A model generated the notes under the pieces. That model saw nothing but the letters and a program-made list of their open reading frames with translations, was not told the origin of the DNA and made no database searches. Positions 1 to 9,289 of a DNA stretch of 64,000 nt are shown here, in pieces (the first letter of the stretch is position 1; every line of letters begins with the position of its first letter). The DNA is taken from positions 62,001-126,000 of the forward strand of contig NZ_JAIZEN010000010.1 in the NCBI RefSeq assembly GCF_024189295.1. Direction: 5' to 3'. The DNA is from Halobacillus sp. A1. GTDB taxonomy: Bacteria; Bacillota; Bacilli; Bacillales; Halobacillaceae. Both the position numbers and the translations under genes were made by a program.

Positions 1-886
1 TACTGGGAAAGGGAATGACCAGGTAAGATTCGAGGTTTCAATCCAGGCGTTAAATCCTGACTTGGAGGTCATCGCACCTGTAAGAGAATGGGGTATGACA
101 CGTGATGAGCAGATCAAATATGCAGAGGAAAAAGGAATTCCGATTCCTGTAAATCTTGAGAATCCTTTCTCTATTGATGCGAATATTTGGGGGCGTGCTT
201 GTGAAGCAGGTGTTCTGGAAGATCCTTGGATGGAAGCACCGGAAGCTGCATATGCATGGACGAATCCGATAGAAAAAACACCAGATACTCCAGATACTAT
301 TGAACTGGAATTTGAAAAAGGCGTGCCGATCGCTCTTAATGGAAAGCCGATGGATCTTGTTGCTCTTATTGAGAAATTAAATGATTTAGGCGGGTTGCAT
401 GGAGTCGGCCGTATTGATCATACGGAAAATCGTCTAGTAGGCATCAAATCAAGAGAAGTTTATGAAAATCCTGCAGCGATGATTCTGATTAACGCGCATA
501 AAGAACTTGAATTCCTGACACTAACGAGAGAAGTTTCTCAATATAAAGTCAATGTGGAACAGCAAATGTCCAAGATGATTTACGACGGCTTATGGTATTC
601 ACCATTGCAGCCAGCGCTGCAGGCTTTTATTGAAGAGACACAGGATGTTGTGACTGGTACGGTCAAAGTGAAGCTTTTCAAAGGTCACTACAACGTTACT
701 GGCAAAAAATCCCCTGTCAGTCTTTACAATGAAGAGCTTTCTACGTATTCTAAAGACGATGCCTTTGACCACAATGCAGCCGTAGGATTCATTAAACTAT
801 GGGGGCTGCCGACAAAGGTAAACGCTGATGTCCATAAGGCAGAAGCAATTAAAGCAAAGAAAGTGCCGGTGAGTATGAATGAGTAA
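1..886 (+). CDS. argG: Argininosuccinate synthase, C-terminal part (start outside window)
   Basis: Joins citrulline and aspartate using ATP to give argininosuccinate, the penultimate step of arginine synthesis, in the cytosol. The frame is open from base 2, reading [11 protein letters not shown] and then [14 protein letters not shown], so the visible 294 or so residues are the C-terminal three quarters of a roughly 400-residue enzyme. The conserved stretch [26 protein letters not shown] and the block around FLTLTREV are typical of ArgG. It ends with an 8-base overlap into argH, so the two are translationally coupled. The true start and promoter lie upstream of the window. Identification is secure. 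Confidence 0.95.
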   Translation, partial: TGKGNDQVRFEVSIQALNPDLEVIAPVREWGMTRDEQIKYAEEKGIPIPVNLENPFSIDANIWGRACEAGVLEDPWMEAPEAAYAWTNPIEKTPDTPDTIELEFEKGVPIALNGKPMDLVALIEKLNDLGGLHGVGRIDHTENRLVGIKSREVYENPAAMILINAHKELEFLTLTREVSQYKVNVEQQMSKMIYDGLWYSPLQPALQAFIEETQDVVTGTVKVKLFKGHYNVTGKKSPVSLYNEELSTYSKDDAFDHNAAVGFIKLWGLPTKVNADVHKAEAIKAKKVPVSMNE

Positions 887-2249
887 GCTTTGGGGTGGAA
901 GATTTACAAAACCGACGGATAAACTGGTCGAAGAGTATACCTCTTCGATCGGTTTTGACGTTAAATTAGCATTACAAGATATACAGGGCAGCCAGGCTCA
1001 CGTAGAAATGCTTGGCAAGTGCGGCATCATCGCGGAAGAGGAAGCTGCTCAAATCAAAGAAGGCCTGCAGACTATACAAAAGAAAATCGAAAATGAGGAA
1101 GTTGAATTTTCGGTAGCTCATGAAGATATTCACATGAATATCGAAAAGCTCCTTATTGATGAAATTGGTCCTGTTGGAGGCAAGCTTCATACGGGAAGAA
1201 GCCGTAATGATCAAGTGGCTACTGATATGCATTTATATTTGAAAGAAAAGACGAAGCATCTAATCAATCTGCTTGAATCAGTGCAGAAGTCCCTTGCAGA
1301 TCAGGCGGAACAGCATGTGGATACGATCATCCCTGGGTATACCCACTTGCAGCGCGCCCAGCCTGTTTCCTTCGCGCACCATTTATTAGCCTACTTCTGG
1401 ATGTTCGAGCGTGATAAGGAGCGTCTGCAGGATAGTATTAAACGAATCGATTGGTCCCCACTAGGGGCGGCGGCTCTTGCAGGAACGCCATATCCAGTCG
1501 ATAGAAAAATGGCAGCTGAGTCGCTCGGATTTGAGAACGTTTATCCAAACTCATTAGACGCAGTCAGCGATCGGGATTTCATTTTGGAATTTTTGTCGAT
1601 TTCTTCTATTTTAATCACCCATATTTCAAGACTTTCTGAAGAATTGATTCTTTGGGGAAGCCAGGAATTCAATTTTGTGGAGCTGGATGATGCGTTTTGT
1701 ACGGGTTCCAGCATTATGCCTCAGAAGAAAAATCCGGATGTGCCTGAGCTGCTTCGCGGGAAAACGGGCCGTATTTATGGAAACCTGATAGGGCTGCTAA
1801 CGTTGCTGAAAGGTCTTCCGCTTGCTTATAACAAAGATATGCAGGAAGATAAAGAAGGAATGTTTGATACAGTGGAAACACTTGATGGTGCGTTATCACT
1901 GCTGGCTCCGATGCTTGCATCTATGGAAGTCAAATCTGACAATATGCGTCAGGCGGTAAATGAAGATTATTCCAATGCGACGGATATCGCTGATTATTTA
2001 GCCGTAAAGGGCCTTCCATTCCGTCAAGCGCATGAGGTGATTGGACAGGTAGTACTTTACGCCATCGAGAATAAAAAATATTTGCTTGACTTAACGTTGG
2101 AAGAATACAAAAAGTTCTCGGATTTGTTTGAAAATGATATTTACGAAAAGTTAGCCCCAGACAATGTGGTGGCTGCTCGCTCAAGCGAGGGCGGCACTGG
2201 TTTTGAACAGGTTAAGGAACAGCTTGTGCTCGCTAAAAAACATTTATAA
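879..2249 (+). CDS. argH: Argininosuccinate lyase
   Basis: Cleaves argininosuccinate to arginine and fumarate, the last step of the pathway, as a cytosolic tetramer. The 456-residue protein has the usual family length. It carries the fumarase/lyase signature [15 protein letters not shown] near residue 277 with the catalytic serine loop, [14 protein letters not shown] near residue 155, and [12 protein letters not shown] near residue 105. The ATG overlaps the end of argG by 8 bases, so the gene depends on the upstream message. No clear intrinsic terminator follows; the next promoter begins about 35 bases downstream. Confidence 0.97.
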   Translation: MSKLWGGRFTKPTDKLVEEYTSSIGFDVKLALQDIQGSQAHVEMLGKCGIIAEEEAAQIKEGLQTIQKKIENEEVEFSVAHEDIHMNIEKLLIDEIGPVGGKLHTGRSRNDQVATDMHLYLKEKTKHLINLLESVQKSLADQAEQHVDTIIPGYTHLQRAQPVSFAHHLLAYFWMFERDKERLQDSIKRIDWSPLGAAALAGTPYPVDRKMAAESLGFENVYPNSLDAVSDRDFILEFLSISSILITHISRLSEELILWGSQEFNFVELDDAFCTGSSIMPQKKNPDVPELLRGKTGRIYGNLIGLLTLLKGLPLAYNKDMQEDKEGMFDTVETLDGALSLLAPMLASMEVKSDNMRQAVNEDYSNATDIADYLAVKGLPFRQAHEVIGQVVLYAIENKKYLLDLTLEEYKKFSDLFENDIYEKLAPDNVVAARSSEGGTGFEQVKEQLVLAKKHL

Positions 2250-2285
2250 TGATGTGGGTCTTTTTGGGGAATAATCTAAATATTG

Positions 2286-2314
2286 TTGACTTTCCAATTC
2301 TTGGTTTGTATCAT
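2286..2314 (+). promoter_or_regulatory. SigA-type promoter for the S-box leader
   Basis: TTGACT (2286-2291), a 17-base spacer and TATCAT (2309-2314). It lies just upstream of the SAM riboswitch, so the start of transcription would fall near 2321 and the whole aptamer would be included. Confidence 0.6.
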
Positions 2315-2342
2315 GACTAATAACTTCATACTTTGTATTTAC

Positions 2343-2449
2343 TACTCTTATTTAGAGCAGGCTGAGGGAATTGGCCCTTTGACGCCCGGCAACCGGTCTT
2401 TAGACACGGTGCTACTTCCAACGGATTTTGATCCGATAGATGAGAAGGT
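2343..2449 (+). promoter_or_regulatory. SAM riboswitch (S-box)
   Basis: The S-box core is visible in order: GAGGGAATTGGCCC, then GACGCCCGGCAACC, then CACGGTGCTACTTCC, then a closing helix of CTTAT (2347-2351) with ATGAG (2440-2444). These match the conserved core of the SAM-I aptamer, including the GCCCGGCAACC and GGTGCTAATTCC-like blocks. Family knowledge: SAM binding favours a downstream terminator and turns off methionine and cysteine genes. Here the following gene is a thiolase, which is not a usual S-box target. Confidence 0.92.
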
Positions 2450-2464
2450 GAAGCATAATCTTCT

Positions 2465-2492
2465 GCCTCTTTCATGTTGAAAGAGGCTTTTG
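2465..2492 (+). terminator. Riboswitch expression-platform terminator
   Basis: GCCTCTTTCA-TG-TTGAAAGAGGC followed by TTTTGTG, directly after the S-box aptamer and about 40 bases before the thiolase start. It fits the terminator expected when SAM is bound. Confidence 0.8.
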
Positions 2493-2534
2493 TGTGGAAT
2501 GAAAGTTTTTGTTCATTAAGAGGAGGTACGTTTG

Positions 2535-3704
2535 ATGAGTGTTGTTATTTTAGATGGTGTCAGAACGCCTTTTGGTAAATGGAAGGGCGCATTAACTAAA
2601 TTAAGTGCAAAGGATTTGGGTGTCCAGGCAGTGAAAGAATTGGCGCAGCGGGTTCCGGAAACGAAAGAAGCGGATGGAGTGATTCTAGCTCAAGTTCTTC
2701 AAGCAGGGCAGGGGCAGAACCCCGCTCGTGCTGTTGCTGTGCAATCTGACATCTCATGGTCCGTCCCCGCGATTACCATTAACAATGTATGTTTAGGGGG
2801 ACTGGCTTCTGTAGCTGATGCCACCAGGAGGATCCACTTAGGTGAAGGTGAGATATATGTTGCAGGCGGCTTTGACTCTATGACGAATGCTCCCCACGTA
2901 AGTACCCTCAGAAATGGTTCAGGAGCGGGACCTATTGAATTTACGGACTCATTAATAAATGACGGCCTATGGTGTTCCTTGACGGATTCGTCTATGGGAG
3001 AGCTGACGGATCAACAAAATGAAAAATATGAGGTCACACGTGAAGAACAAGATGAATTTGCTCTGAACTCTCATCTGAAGGCAGCTGATGCTCAGCAAAA
3101 AGGAAATTTTGAGGGAGAAATTATCAGTGTGCAAGCGGGAAAAGAGAAAATTTCTGAAGATGAAGGCATACGCCCAAATTCCAGCTATGAAAAGCTGAGC
3201 ACATTGAGACCGGCTTTTCGTAAAAATGGAACGGTCACGGCAGGGAATGCTTCTCAAATGTCCGATGGGGCCAGTGTAGGTGTGGTGGCTTCTGAAGAGT
3301 ATGCCAAGCAAATTGGAAAGACACCACTTGCTCGTATCATCGGGTGGTCAGAAACAGCGGGCCCGGATTCTAGTCTTCACACGAAACCGTCAGATGCTAT
3401 TTCTAAGCTGTTAAGGCGGAATGGGCTGGGTAAAGATGATATTGACCTTTATGAGATAAATGAAGCTTTTGCGAGTGTTGCCATTGCAAGCATGAAAGAG
3501 TTAGAGCTTGATCCTGGCAAAGTGAATGTCAACGGTGGTGCCATCGCTCTTGGACACCCTCTCGGAGGGACTGGTTTCAGGCTTGTGTTAACGGTGGTGC
3601 ATGAATTAAAACGACGTGGCGGAGGACGAGGCATCGCATCTCTATGCGGTGGAGGCGGCCAAGGATTCGCTGTTTTAGTAGAAGTGCCTTCGGAATGGAA
3701 GTAA
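2535..3704 (+). CDS. Acetyl-CoA acetyltransferase (thiolase family)
   Basis: Condenses two acetyl-CoA or thiolyses acetoacetyl-CoA, in the cytosol. The 389-residue length is usual. The three catalytic regions are present: NNVCLGGLAS with the nucleophilic cysteine near residue 88, GGAIALGHPLGGTG with the catalytic histidine, and CGGGGQG near the C-terminus with the second cysteine. ATG 2535 is preferred over TTG 2532 because AGGAGG (2521-2526) sits 8 bases before it. The gene is alone behind the SAM riboswitch. The substrate range (biosynthetic or degradative) cannot be read from the sequence. Confidence 0.9.
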   Translation: MSVVILDGVRTPFGKWKGALTKLSAKDLGVQAVKELAQRVPETKEADGVILAQVLQAGQGQNPARAVAVQSDISWSVPAITINNVCLGGLASVADATRRIHLGEGEIYVAGGFDSMTNAPHVSTLRNGSGAGPIEFTDSLINDGLWCSLTDSSMGELTDQQNEKYEVTREEQDEFALNSHLKAADAQQKGNFEGEIISVQAGKEKISEDEGIRPNSSYEKLSTLRPAFRKNGTVTAGNASQMSDGASVGVVASEEYAKQIGKTPLARIIGWSETAGPDSSLHTKPSDAISKLLRRNGLGKDDIDLYEINEAFASVAIASMKELELDPGKVNVNGGAIALGHPLGGTGFRLVLTVVHELKRRGGGRGIASLCGGGGQGFAVLVEVPSEWK

Positions 3705-3732
3705 TAGGAGGCTGTCTGTATTTTCCTAATAA

Positions 3733-3758
3733 GTTATAGTTATGGTGTTTTTGGGAAT
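3733..3758 (+). promoter_or_regulatory. SigB-type promoter
   Basis: GTTATA (3733-3738), 14-base spacer, GGGAAT (3753-3758), close to the general-stress consensus GTTTAA-N12-15-GGGWAW. It stands 58 bases ahead of the small protein at 3816. Confidence 0.55.
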
Positions 3759-3815
3759 ACGTACTATTAGAGGTATGAAACCTTACACTAACTTTTTTAG
3801 GAGAGGATTGAAGTA

Positions 3816-4175
3816 ATGACTAAGCATATTGAAGCATTCTTTCGTACGGAAAATGATGGCGAAAGTGCAAAAGCTGAATTACAAAAGCTATCTACGCAAA
3901 ACGAAATGGTAGAACCTATTCCTGAACAGTCGCGTTTAACTGGAGTCGTTCCTGTATTGAATCAAAGCCAATCAAGTGGGGGAGTAGCTGCCGGAGGAGT
4001 TGCGGGTTTCGGTGATTTTTTGAAATCTGATAAGAACACCTCTAGAGAAGATACCCCGACAGATGTTGAGCATTTGACCTATTTACTTCATTTTGATGTT
4101 AAAGATGACGAGTATCAGGAAGCTCTTTCTATCCTGAAAAATCACGACGGTCATATGGACCAAGATAAAATTTAA
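3816..4175 (+). CDS. Small hypothetical protein, possible general-stress protein
   Basis: 119 residues, not recognised with certainty. It has an N-terminal segment (MTKHIEAFFRTENDGESAKAEL) and a C-terminal segment (LTYLLHFDVKDDEYQEALSILKNHDG) that read like two halves of a small alpha/beta fold. They are separated by a glycine-rich linker, SSGGVAAGGVAGFGDF, at residues 50-65. There is no signal peptide or membrane segment. TAGGAGAGG lies ahead of the ATG. The SigB-type promoter and the pattern of an N-terminal strand-helix repeat recall YflT-like stress proteins, but that link is an inference. Confidence 0.6.
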   Translation: MTKHIEAFFRTENDGESAKAELQKLSTQNEMVEPIPEQSRLTGVVPVLNQSQSSGGVAAGGVAGFGDFLKSDKNTSREDTPTDVEHLTYLLHFDVKDDEYQEALSILKNHDGHMDQDKI

Positions 4176-4293
4176 AGTTATTTATAGTGCTTTTAGACAC
4201 TGCTGAAGCTTGTAGGGAAACTCCGGTTTTTCTATAAGCTTTTTTCTTGTTCCCGCGATCTTCATCGGTGTCACGGTATTTCATTCCGCTAAA

Positions 4294-4327
4294 TAAAAAA
4301 AGGCTGTCGAGAATTTGCTCCACAGCC
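4294..4327 (-). terminator. Terminator for the M14 peptidase gene
   Basis: On the minus strand a GGCTGT/ACAGCC stem with an imperfect interior (4302-4327) runs into seven T residues (4294-4301). Confidence 0.65.
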
Positions 4328-4390
4328 CGTGACGGTGCAGTAACACTTTTTGAAATGGTTGGAGCCAGTTAGTTCGTTAGTGCTCCATCG

Positions 4391-5578
4391 CTACATATAC
4401 ATACTTGCTAAAAAAATTCCCAGGGTTTTCTGGTAAATTTCATCGAACTGCCCGATGGGTAAGGGATTGATACCTTGCCCAAGCTCCACAGTGAAACCTG
4501 GTTCGCGGAAATCTTGAATGAACCAATCTTTATAACCTGCAAAACTGTCTACATACCGGATGGGTTCGTATCCGCTCACTCTGGAAAATTCATTGACAAT
4601 CGTACGGGAACGAGGGGGTTCTAAATTTTCGAAACCCCAAAAGATCACCTCACCTTGAGTATGGAAAGCGAGCATCTTATCAAAAGAAAGTTCGCCTGCT
4701 AATTCTGCCATGGCAATGCTTTCAGGTTCTGTCAGGGGAGCGTAGCCCGGAAAATCACGGGGGGCGGGGGATTTAGGTTTGCGCTCTGCTTCTACTTCCC
4801 ATTTGGCAGGGAATTGATTATTTAAGTCAACCCCGCGAATGTTCGCTTTCCAACCACTGAAATCGGGGCTTCCCCCATTGATAGCCAGTGCTTCTTCTCC
4901 GAAATTACCTTCAGGTGGTCCGTTAAGTACGAGGTCTACACCATCAGGATCTACCATTGGGACAACGGACAATGTGACTTGATCATAAAATGGCAGCATA
5001 GCTCTTCCACGAATCGTTTCATTGTTAGTAAGAGCCAATAAATAAGAATTTACAAATTCCATAATGACAGGGGTAGTGATCCATTCATTGGCATGAAAAG
5101 CTCCATTCCAGTGAACAATTCTTTCCCCGTTTCCAATTTGTAGTTCTATAAGGTCTTTTCCCATTACACTATTGCCGATGGTCCTCTGCCTCATAAATGG
5201 ATATAACGTGGCTAATGCTTCTAAGTCTGAAGCAAGGATGCCAGAGTCGTAATTTTGCCTTGGGTCAATAATTGTCGTAGTGACTCTTCGTGGTATTCTT
5301 ATCTGCTGACCTATTTGAAGGGCAGTTGGCACCATGCCAGGGTTCACCAACATTAAACTGTCTACAGAAATTCTTTCTTTCGTAGCAATTTTATAAAATG
5401 AATCCCCCGACTTTATCGTATATGTCGTTATACGATAGCCAGGTATTTGTATCGTTTGGCCAATTGATAATGTGTTAGGATTGGCAGTTGGATTTGAGTG
5501 AATGATAAGGGGGAGGGGAACGTTGAATGTATTGGATATAGACCAGAGGGTGTCACCTCTACGTATCTGAATCTCCAC
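4391..5578 (-). CDS. LysM-domain M14 metallopeptidase (gamma-D-glutamyl-diamino acid endopeptidase type)
   Basis: A probable cell-wall peptidase that cuts the gamma-D-Glu to diaminopimelate bond. Residues 1-48 (IRRGDTLWSISNTFNVPLPLI) and 51-95 (TIKSGDSFYKIATKERIS) are two LysM peptidoglycan-binding modules. From about residue 110 comes an M14 carboxypeptidase fold with the zinc motif HANE in GAFHANEWITTP, a second histidine in AFHTQGE, and the catalytic glutamate in FTVELGQG. There is no N-terminal signal peptide; LysM at the extreme N-terminus is as in spore-associated endopeptidases of this family. The start is GTG 5578 with GAGGAGG 10 bases upstream. It is transcribed alone. Confidence 0.87.
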   Translation of the reverse strand: MEIQIRRGDTLWSISNTFNVPLPLIIHSNPTANPNTLSIGQTIQIPGYRITTYTIKSGDSFYKIATKERISVDSLMLVNPGMVPTALQIGQQIRIPRRVTTTIIDPRQNYDSGILASDLEALATLYPFMRQRTIGNSVMGKDLIELQIGNGERIVHWNGAFHANEWITTPVIMEFVNSYLLALTNNETIRGRAMLPFYDQVTLSVVPMVDPDGVDLVLNGPPEGNFGEEALAINGGSPDFSGWKANIRGVDLNNQFPAKWEVEAERKPKSPAPRDFPGYAPLTEPESIAMAELAGELSFDKMLAFHTQGEVIFWGFENLEPPRSRTIVNEFSRVSGYEPIRYVDSFAGYKDWFIQDFREPGFTVELGQGINPLPIGQFDEIYQKTLGIFLASMYM

Positions 5579-5620
5579 GAATTGCCGACCTCCTCACGAT
5601 CAGATTTCCATCTTATTGAC

Positions 5621-5850
5621 TTTGTTAAAGTCCCGTGTTGATATTCATATAATCTCTCTTTAGTGGAACACTCAGTTTCGAGACACAATGAGAAACTAGG
5701 AGCTCCGGGAAACGGATCGCTTTCCGGGGGGCGGGCGCTGAGCCTCCTCGAGCTTCGCTCTCCGGGGTCTCACCTGTCCCGCTCTTCCCCCAGGAGTCTC
5801 CCCGTTTCCCTCCGCCCCTCTGCCCAATAAGTATCTCGAAATCGCTTCAA
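5621..5850. repeat. Intergenic repeat, copy R1
   Basis: A GC-rich core (5701-5820) contains TCGCTTTCCGGGG, GAGCCTCCTCGAGC, GGGGTCTCACC and CAGGAGTCTCC. It is flanked by outer motifs: TTTGTTAAAGTCCCGTGTTG and CTCAGTTTCGAGA on the left, TATCTCGAAA on the right. The same modules recur at six other places in this window in both orientations. No coding frame is conserved between copies. Confidence 0.85.
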
Positions 5851-6316
5851 GAAAAAGCAAACATTTGCTGATTATCATGACAAGTGTCCTATTTTATAAA
5901 CCTTGATGTAAAGCGCTATCTTCTCACACGACAGGCATATAGAAGACCTTCTTTCTTGATAAAAGGGTTCGTTTCAAACCTCTATCGGATGGTGTGGTTG
6001 GAAAGCTTTCGAGTTTTCCTTTGTAAAAGGTCACCGGCGTATGGAATGGGCTGGCAGAAATAAAGGAAACAAGAAGAACTGAGGGACTCGATGATTCCTT
6101 ACCGCGCAGAAGTGAAGGAAGGCTCCTCGTCGCTATGTGTTGAGTTGGGAAAGGATTGGAATGTCATCATTTTCTCATCCACCTTGCTCAGGAAGGCAAG
6201 TAAACTAAATTATACTTGTGGAGTTTTTAAATAAAACATTTTAACCGTTGCACTGGAGTGTTAAGCTCTCTCTTTATTAAAAGTTTTCTTGTTAAGAGGA
6301 TTCCGAGAAGAGCATA
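5851..6316. other. Intergenic stretch between two repeats, no clear gene
   Basis: No gene is supported here. A 47-codon frame at 6091-6234 (MIPYRAEVKEGSSS..., preceded by GAGGGA) is the only candidate; its composition is not persuasive and I recognise no family. No tRNA, terminator or promoter of quality was seen except the A/T-rich approach to repeat R2. Confidence 0.4.
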
Positions 6317-6542
6317 TATAGTGAGGGGCGGCGGGGAATGGGGAGACTCCTGTGGGAAGAGAGTGCTTGGTGAGATCCCGCAGGACGGGACGTCCGAGGA
6401 AGCTCACCGCGCTCCCACGGAAAGCGAGCCATTCCCCGCCGCCCTGATCCACTCACCAAATGTCTCGAAACCGAGTCTTCCGCTATCCTGCCATATTGTT
6501 GAATCACTCACTTATCAATATCAACAGCAACCTTTAACATAG
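6317..6542. repeat. Intergenic repeat, copy R2 (inverted relative to R1)
   Basis: Reads GAGACTCCTGTGGGA, TGGTGAGATCCCGCAGG, GAGGAAGCTCACCGCG and CCCACGGAAAGCGAG, the reverse complement of the R1/R4 core. It is followed by TGTCTCGAAACCGAGTC and TATCAATATCAACAG, the inverted outer arm. Confidence 0.85.
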
Positions 6543-6641
6543 CTATCTTATTATATGGTTTTTAAAAAATAAAAATGTTCATAACATCATCGTTCAGTTA
6601 CAATAAGAGGATATACGTATTTTTAGAAAGAAGTGAAGGCT

Positions 6642-7829
6642 ATGAAAACATTTAGTGATTTAGGTATTATTGAAAGCTTACAAATAAAATTAAAAAAGCA
6701 AGGGATTGCCACGCCGACCCCTGTTCAGGAGCAGACGATCCCTCTTTTGATTGAAGGAAAAGACGTTATGGCTAAAGCTCAGACGGGCACAGGAAAGACG
6801 CTTGCGTTTCTACTTCCGCTGCTGCAAAAAATCGATACGAACAAGCCTGTAGTGCAAGGTTTGATTGTGACGCCTACGCGTGAGCTGGCTTTGCAGATTA
6901 CAAATGAAGTTGAAAAGCTGCGCCCCGATGATGCAGGGGTGTTAGCTGTGTATGGCGGTCAGGACGTTGCAAAACAAGCGAAGAAATTAGAAGGACAAAC
7001 TCATATCGTCGTTGCCACGCCTGGCAGACTCTTAGATCATCTGCGAAGAGATACAATCTCACTAGAGCAGGTGGAGCATGTCGTTTTAGATGAAGCCGAT
7101 CAAATGCTTGAGGCAGGATTCCTGCCCGATGTCGCAGACATACTATCTCAAACGCCACCAGATCGTCAGACCAGTGCTTTTTCTGCCACCATTTCGGATC
7201 AAGTGAAAAACTTATCTAATAAATATTTGAAAAAACCGGAGAAAATCAGTGTGAAAGCTGAAGCTGTGACATTAACTGAAATTAAACAGCTTGTCTATGA
7301 AACGACTGACCGGGCGAAGCAGGATACGTTAATCCAAATCATGAACGAGCATAGACCATTTCTGGCTGTCATCTTCTGCCGCACGAAGAGAAGAGCGATG
7401 AAGCTGCACGGAGCCTTGAAGAGTCATGGTTTTGAAGTGGACGAACTACACGGCGACCTGTCTCAAGCGAAGCGTGAAAAGGTCATGCAAAGTTTTCGTG
7501 ATGCTAAAATTCAATATCTGGTAGCGACAGATGTCGCGGCTCGCGGACTTGACGTTGAGGGGATTACTCACGTATTCAACTACGATATCCCACAGGATGC
7601 GGAAAGCTATATTCACCGAATTGGCCGGACAGGCCGCGCCGGAGGTAAAGGGTTAGCGATCACTTTTGCCGCCCCTAAAGATAAACAGGCTTTACATGTA
7701 ATTGAAAAAGGGATTGGTGAAAAGCTCAATCGCCGGTCGTTGGACAAGCTGGCTTCCGGGAAGAGAAATCGTGAGGAAGAACGACCACCGAAGAGATCAA
7801 AACCTGGAAATAGAAAAAGAAAAAGGTAG
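6642..7829 (+). CDS. DEAD-box RNA helicase
   Basis: ATP-dependent RNA helicase of the cytosol, for RNA remodelling or ribosome assembly. Helicase motifs occur in order: Q motif [10 protein letters not shown], motif I AQTGTGKT, Ia PTRELALQ, Ib [60 protein letters not shown]. The C-terminal tail after residue 365 is short and very basic ([22 protein letters not shown]), a likely RNA-binding extension. At about 395 residues it resembles the short YfmL/CshE type rather than CshA. The start is uncertain: ATG 6642 or GTG 6633. It is alone, with a terminator behind it. Confidence 0.9.
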   Translation: MKTFSDLGIIESLQIKLKKQGIATPTPVQEQTIPLLIEGKDVMAKAQTGTGKTLAFLLPLLQKIDTNKPVVQGLIVTPTRELALQITNEVEKLRPDDAGVLAVYGGQDVAKQAKKLEGQTHIVVATPGRLLDHLRRDTISLEQVEHVVLDEADQMLEAGFLPDVADILSQTPPDRQTSAFSATISDQVKNLSNKYLKKPEKISVKAEAVTLTEIKQLVYETTDRAKQDTLIQIMNEHRPFLAVIFCRTKRRAMKLHGALKSHGFEVDELHGDLSQAKREKVMQSFRDAKIQYLVATDVAARGLDVEGITHVFNYDIPQDAESYIHRIGRTGRAGGKGLAITFAAPKDKQALHVIEKGIGEKLNRRSLDKLASGKRNREEERPPKRSKPGNRKRKR

Positions 7830-7870
7830 CGGAAAGCGACCTGAGTATAAAACACTATAGTATGTGAAAG

Positions 7871-7905
7871 CGTCCAGGGAAGACCCCTGGACGTTTTTTC
7901 TATTC
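7871..7905 (+). terminator. Terminator of the DEAD-box helicase gene
   Basis: CGTCCAGGG-GAAGA-CCCCTGGACG-like stem followed by TTTTTT. The next 170 bases (to 8077) hold no feature I can support. Confidence 0.85.
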
Positions 7906-8077
7906 TTTTATACGTATGTGTTACTAGGAAGATTAGAAATATCTGACTTTCGCAGGGGGGAGAGCAGTTAACGCTATGCAGGGTTCAGCACGTCCAACCT
8001 TTCCAGCATGAGCCTCGCCATTTTCAACTTGGATCTTGTGGTTTAAATTTAATGTAAGTATTGGAAATTCATGAACA

Positions 8078-8106
8078 TTGAGCAAGGTTAAGAAATATGA
8101 TATAGT
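8078..8106 (+). promoter_or_regulatory. SigA promoter of the yrrT-luxS-mccAB operon
   Basis: TTGAGC (8078-8083), a 17-base spacer, TATAGT (8101-8106). The predicted start of transcription is near 8113, inside the operator-like inverted repeat. Confidence 0.7.
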
Positions 8107-8113
8107 AACAATG

Positions 8114-8140
8114 TAATTCCGAGTTTACAGATAGGAATTA
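8114..8140. promoter_or_regulatory. Inverted-repeat operator, probable CymR site
   Basis: TAATTCC (8114-8120), 13 bases, GGAATTA (8134-8140): a perfect inverted repeat directly downstream of the -10 box. In B. subtilis this operon type is repressed by the cysteine regulator CymR, whose sites contain a GGAAT half-site. Position at the transcription start suits a repressor. The CymR assignment is inferred from operon content. Confidence 0.6.
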
Positions 8141-8163
8141 TTTACAATGAGGGGATGAGTAAA

Positions 8164-8805
8164 ATGGGAGTTGAGTTTGTCGACCTATTTAATCAATGGG
8201 CGAGCTCTTATGATGATACGGTTTCTGGAAGTGACCCTGAATATAAGGAAGTATTTGAAGGGTATGATGCAATGCTTCAAGAATTAGCGGACCTTTCCAT
8301 ATCACCTGTACTTGAATTCGGAGTAGGTACAGCGAATTTGACACAGAAAACTGTTGCTCAAAACAAAGTAGTCGTCGGCATTGAACCTTCTGAGGAAATG
8401 AGAAGGATTGCTAATGTGAAATGTCCGGAAGCGGCAGTTTATGCAGGAGATTTTATTAATTTTCCTGAACTGGAGATGCCCGTACGATCGATCATCAGTT
8501 CATTTGCTTTCCACCATTTAAATGAACAGGAAAAACGATTAGCCTTAAAAAAATATTATGATAAACTGGATACAGATGGAGAAGTCATTTTTATAGATAC
8601 TCTTTTCAAAGATGAAGTATATAAACAACAATTAATTAAGGATGCTGAACAAAAGGGCTTTCTTAATTTAGCTCAGGATTTAAGCGAGGAGTACTATCCT
8701 TATTTAGAGGATCTAGAACAAATGTTTCTCCAGCTGGGTTTTGAGGTATCTTTTAAACAACTCAACAAATTTGCTTGGTTGATTCAAGCTAAAAAAGGAG
8801 AATGA
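8164..8805 (+). CDS. yrrT: Class I SAM-dependent methyltransferase YrrT
   Basis: A putative methyltransferase that heads the methionine-to-cysteine operon. The substrate is not established; SAH would be its by-product and luxS follows. The SAM-binding loop LEFGVGTANLT is near residue 50, with an acidic strand-2 end (GIEPSEEM) and a motif IV-like SSFAFHHL. ATG 8164 is chosen over ATG 8155 because GAGGGG (8149-8154) is immediately adjacent to the latter but 9 bases from 8164, and the resulting N-terminus MGVEF matches the family. It is first gene of a four-gene operon, 3 bases before luxS. Confidence 0.85.
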   Translation: MGVEFVDLFNQWASSYDDTVSGSDPEYKEVFEGYDAMLQELADLSISPVLEFGVGTANLTQKTVAQNKVVVGIEPSEEMRRIANVKCPEAAVYAGDFINFPELEMPVRSIISSFAFHHLNEQEKRLALKKYYDKLDTDGEVIFIDTLFKDEVYKQQLIKDAEQKGFLNLAQDLSEEYYPYLEDLEQMFLQLGFEVSFKQLNKFAWLIQAKKGE

Positions 8806-8808
8806 TGT

Positions 8809-9267
8809 ATGCCAAAAATGAACGTAGAAAGTTTTAATCTTGACCATACGAAAGTAAAGGCCCCTTATGTGAGACTAGTAGGTGTAACGGAAGGTCAGCA
8901 CGGCGATAAAATTTATAAATATGATATTCGTGTAAAGCAGCCTAACAAAGAACACATGAATATGCCTGCGCTTCATTCCCTTGAGCATCTGATGGCTGAA
9001 AAAAGTCGTGATCACCACGATCGTATTATTGATATCGGCCCAATGGGGTGCCAGACAGGATTCTATTTAGCCATCCTGAATGATGATAGTTACGATAATG
9101 TACTACAAGTAGTAGAAAACACACTTAAAGATGTACTTGAAGCTGACGAAGTTCCTGCCTGCAATGAAGTTCAGTGCGGGTTTGCTGCCAGCCACAGCTT
9201 AGAAGGTGCGCAGGAGTTAGCGAAAGAGCTGCTTGATAAACGAGATGAATGGACAGAAGTCTTTTAA
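8809..9267 (+). CDS. luxS: S-ribosylhomocysteine lyase (AI-2 synthase)
   Basis: Splits S-ribosylhomocysteine into homocysteine and DPD, the precursor of the signal AI-2, in the cytosol as a homodimer. The metal site is visible: the HSLEH motif near residues 54-58 and the cysteine of [13 protein letters not shown] near residue 126. The 152-residue length is typical. It sits where B. subtilis has mtnN between yrrT and mccA, so homocysteine would be made next to the enzymes that consume it. The nucleosidase that feeds it must be encoded elsewhere. Confidence 0.97.
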   Translation: MPKMNVESFNLDHTKVKAPYVRLVGVTEGQHGDKIYKYDIRVKQPNKEHMNMPALHSLEHLMAEKSRDHHDRIIDIGPMGCQTGFYLAILNDDSYDNVLQVVENTLKDVLEADEVPACNEVQCGFAASHSLEGAQELAKELLDKRDEWTEVF

Positions 9268-9289
9268 TTTTAGAAGGCGAGGAAAATTT

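Noticed and set aside
5696-5878. 60-codon minus-strand ORF in R1
   Set aside because: It lies in the repeat core; other copies do not keep the frame.
6091-6234. 47-codon ORF between R1 and R2
   Set aside because: A weak GAGGGA precedes it, but there is no family resemblance or supporting promoter, so it is not called as a gene.
6258-6542. Overlapping ORFs of 94, 71 and 63 codons in R2
   Set aside because: Frames arise from the GC-rich repeat; nothing is conserved between copies and no ribosome site is seen.
5600-6550. Possible CRISPR array from repeated motifs
   Set aside because: The repeats are single, long and mirrored, with no regular spacers and no cas genes in the window.
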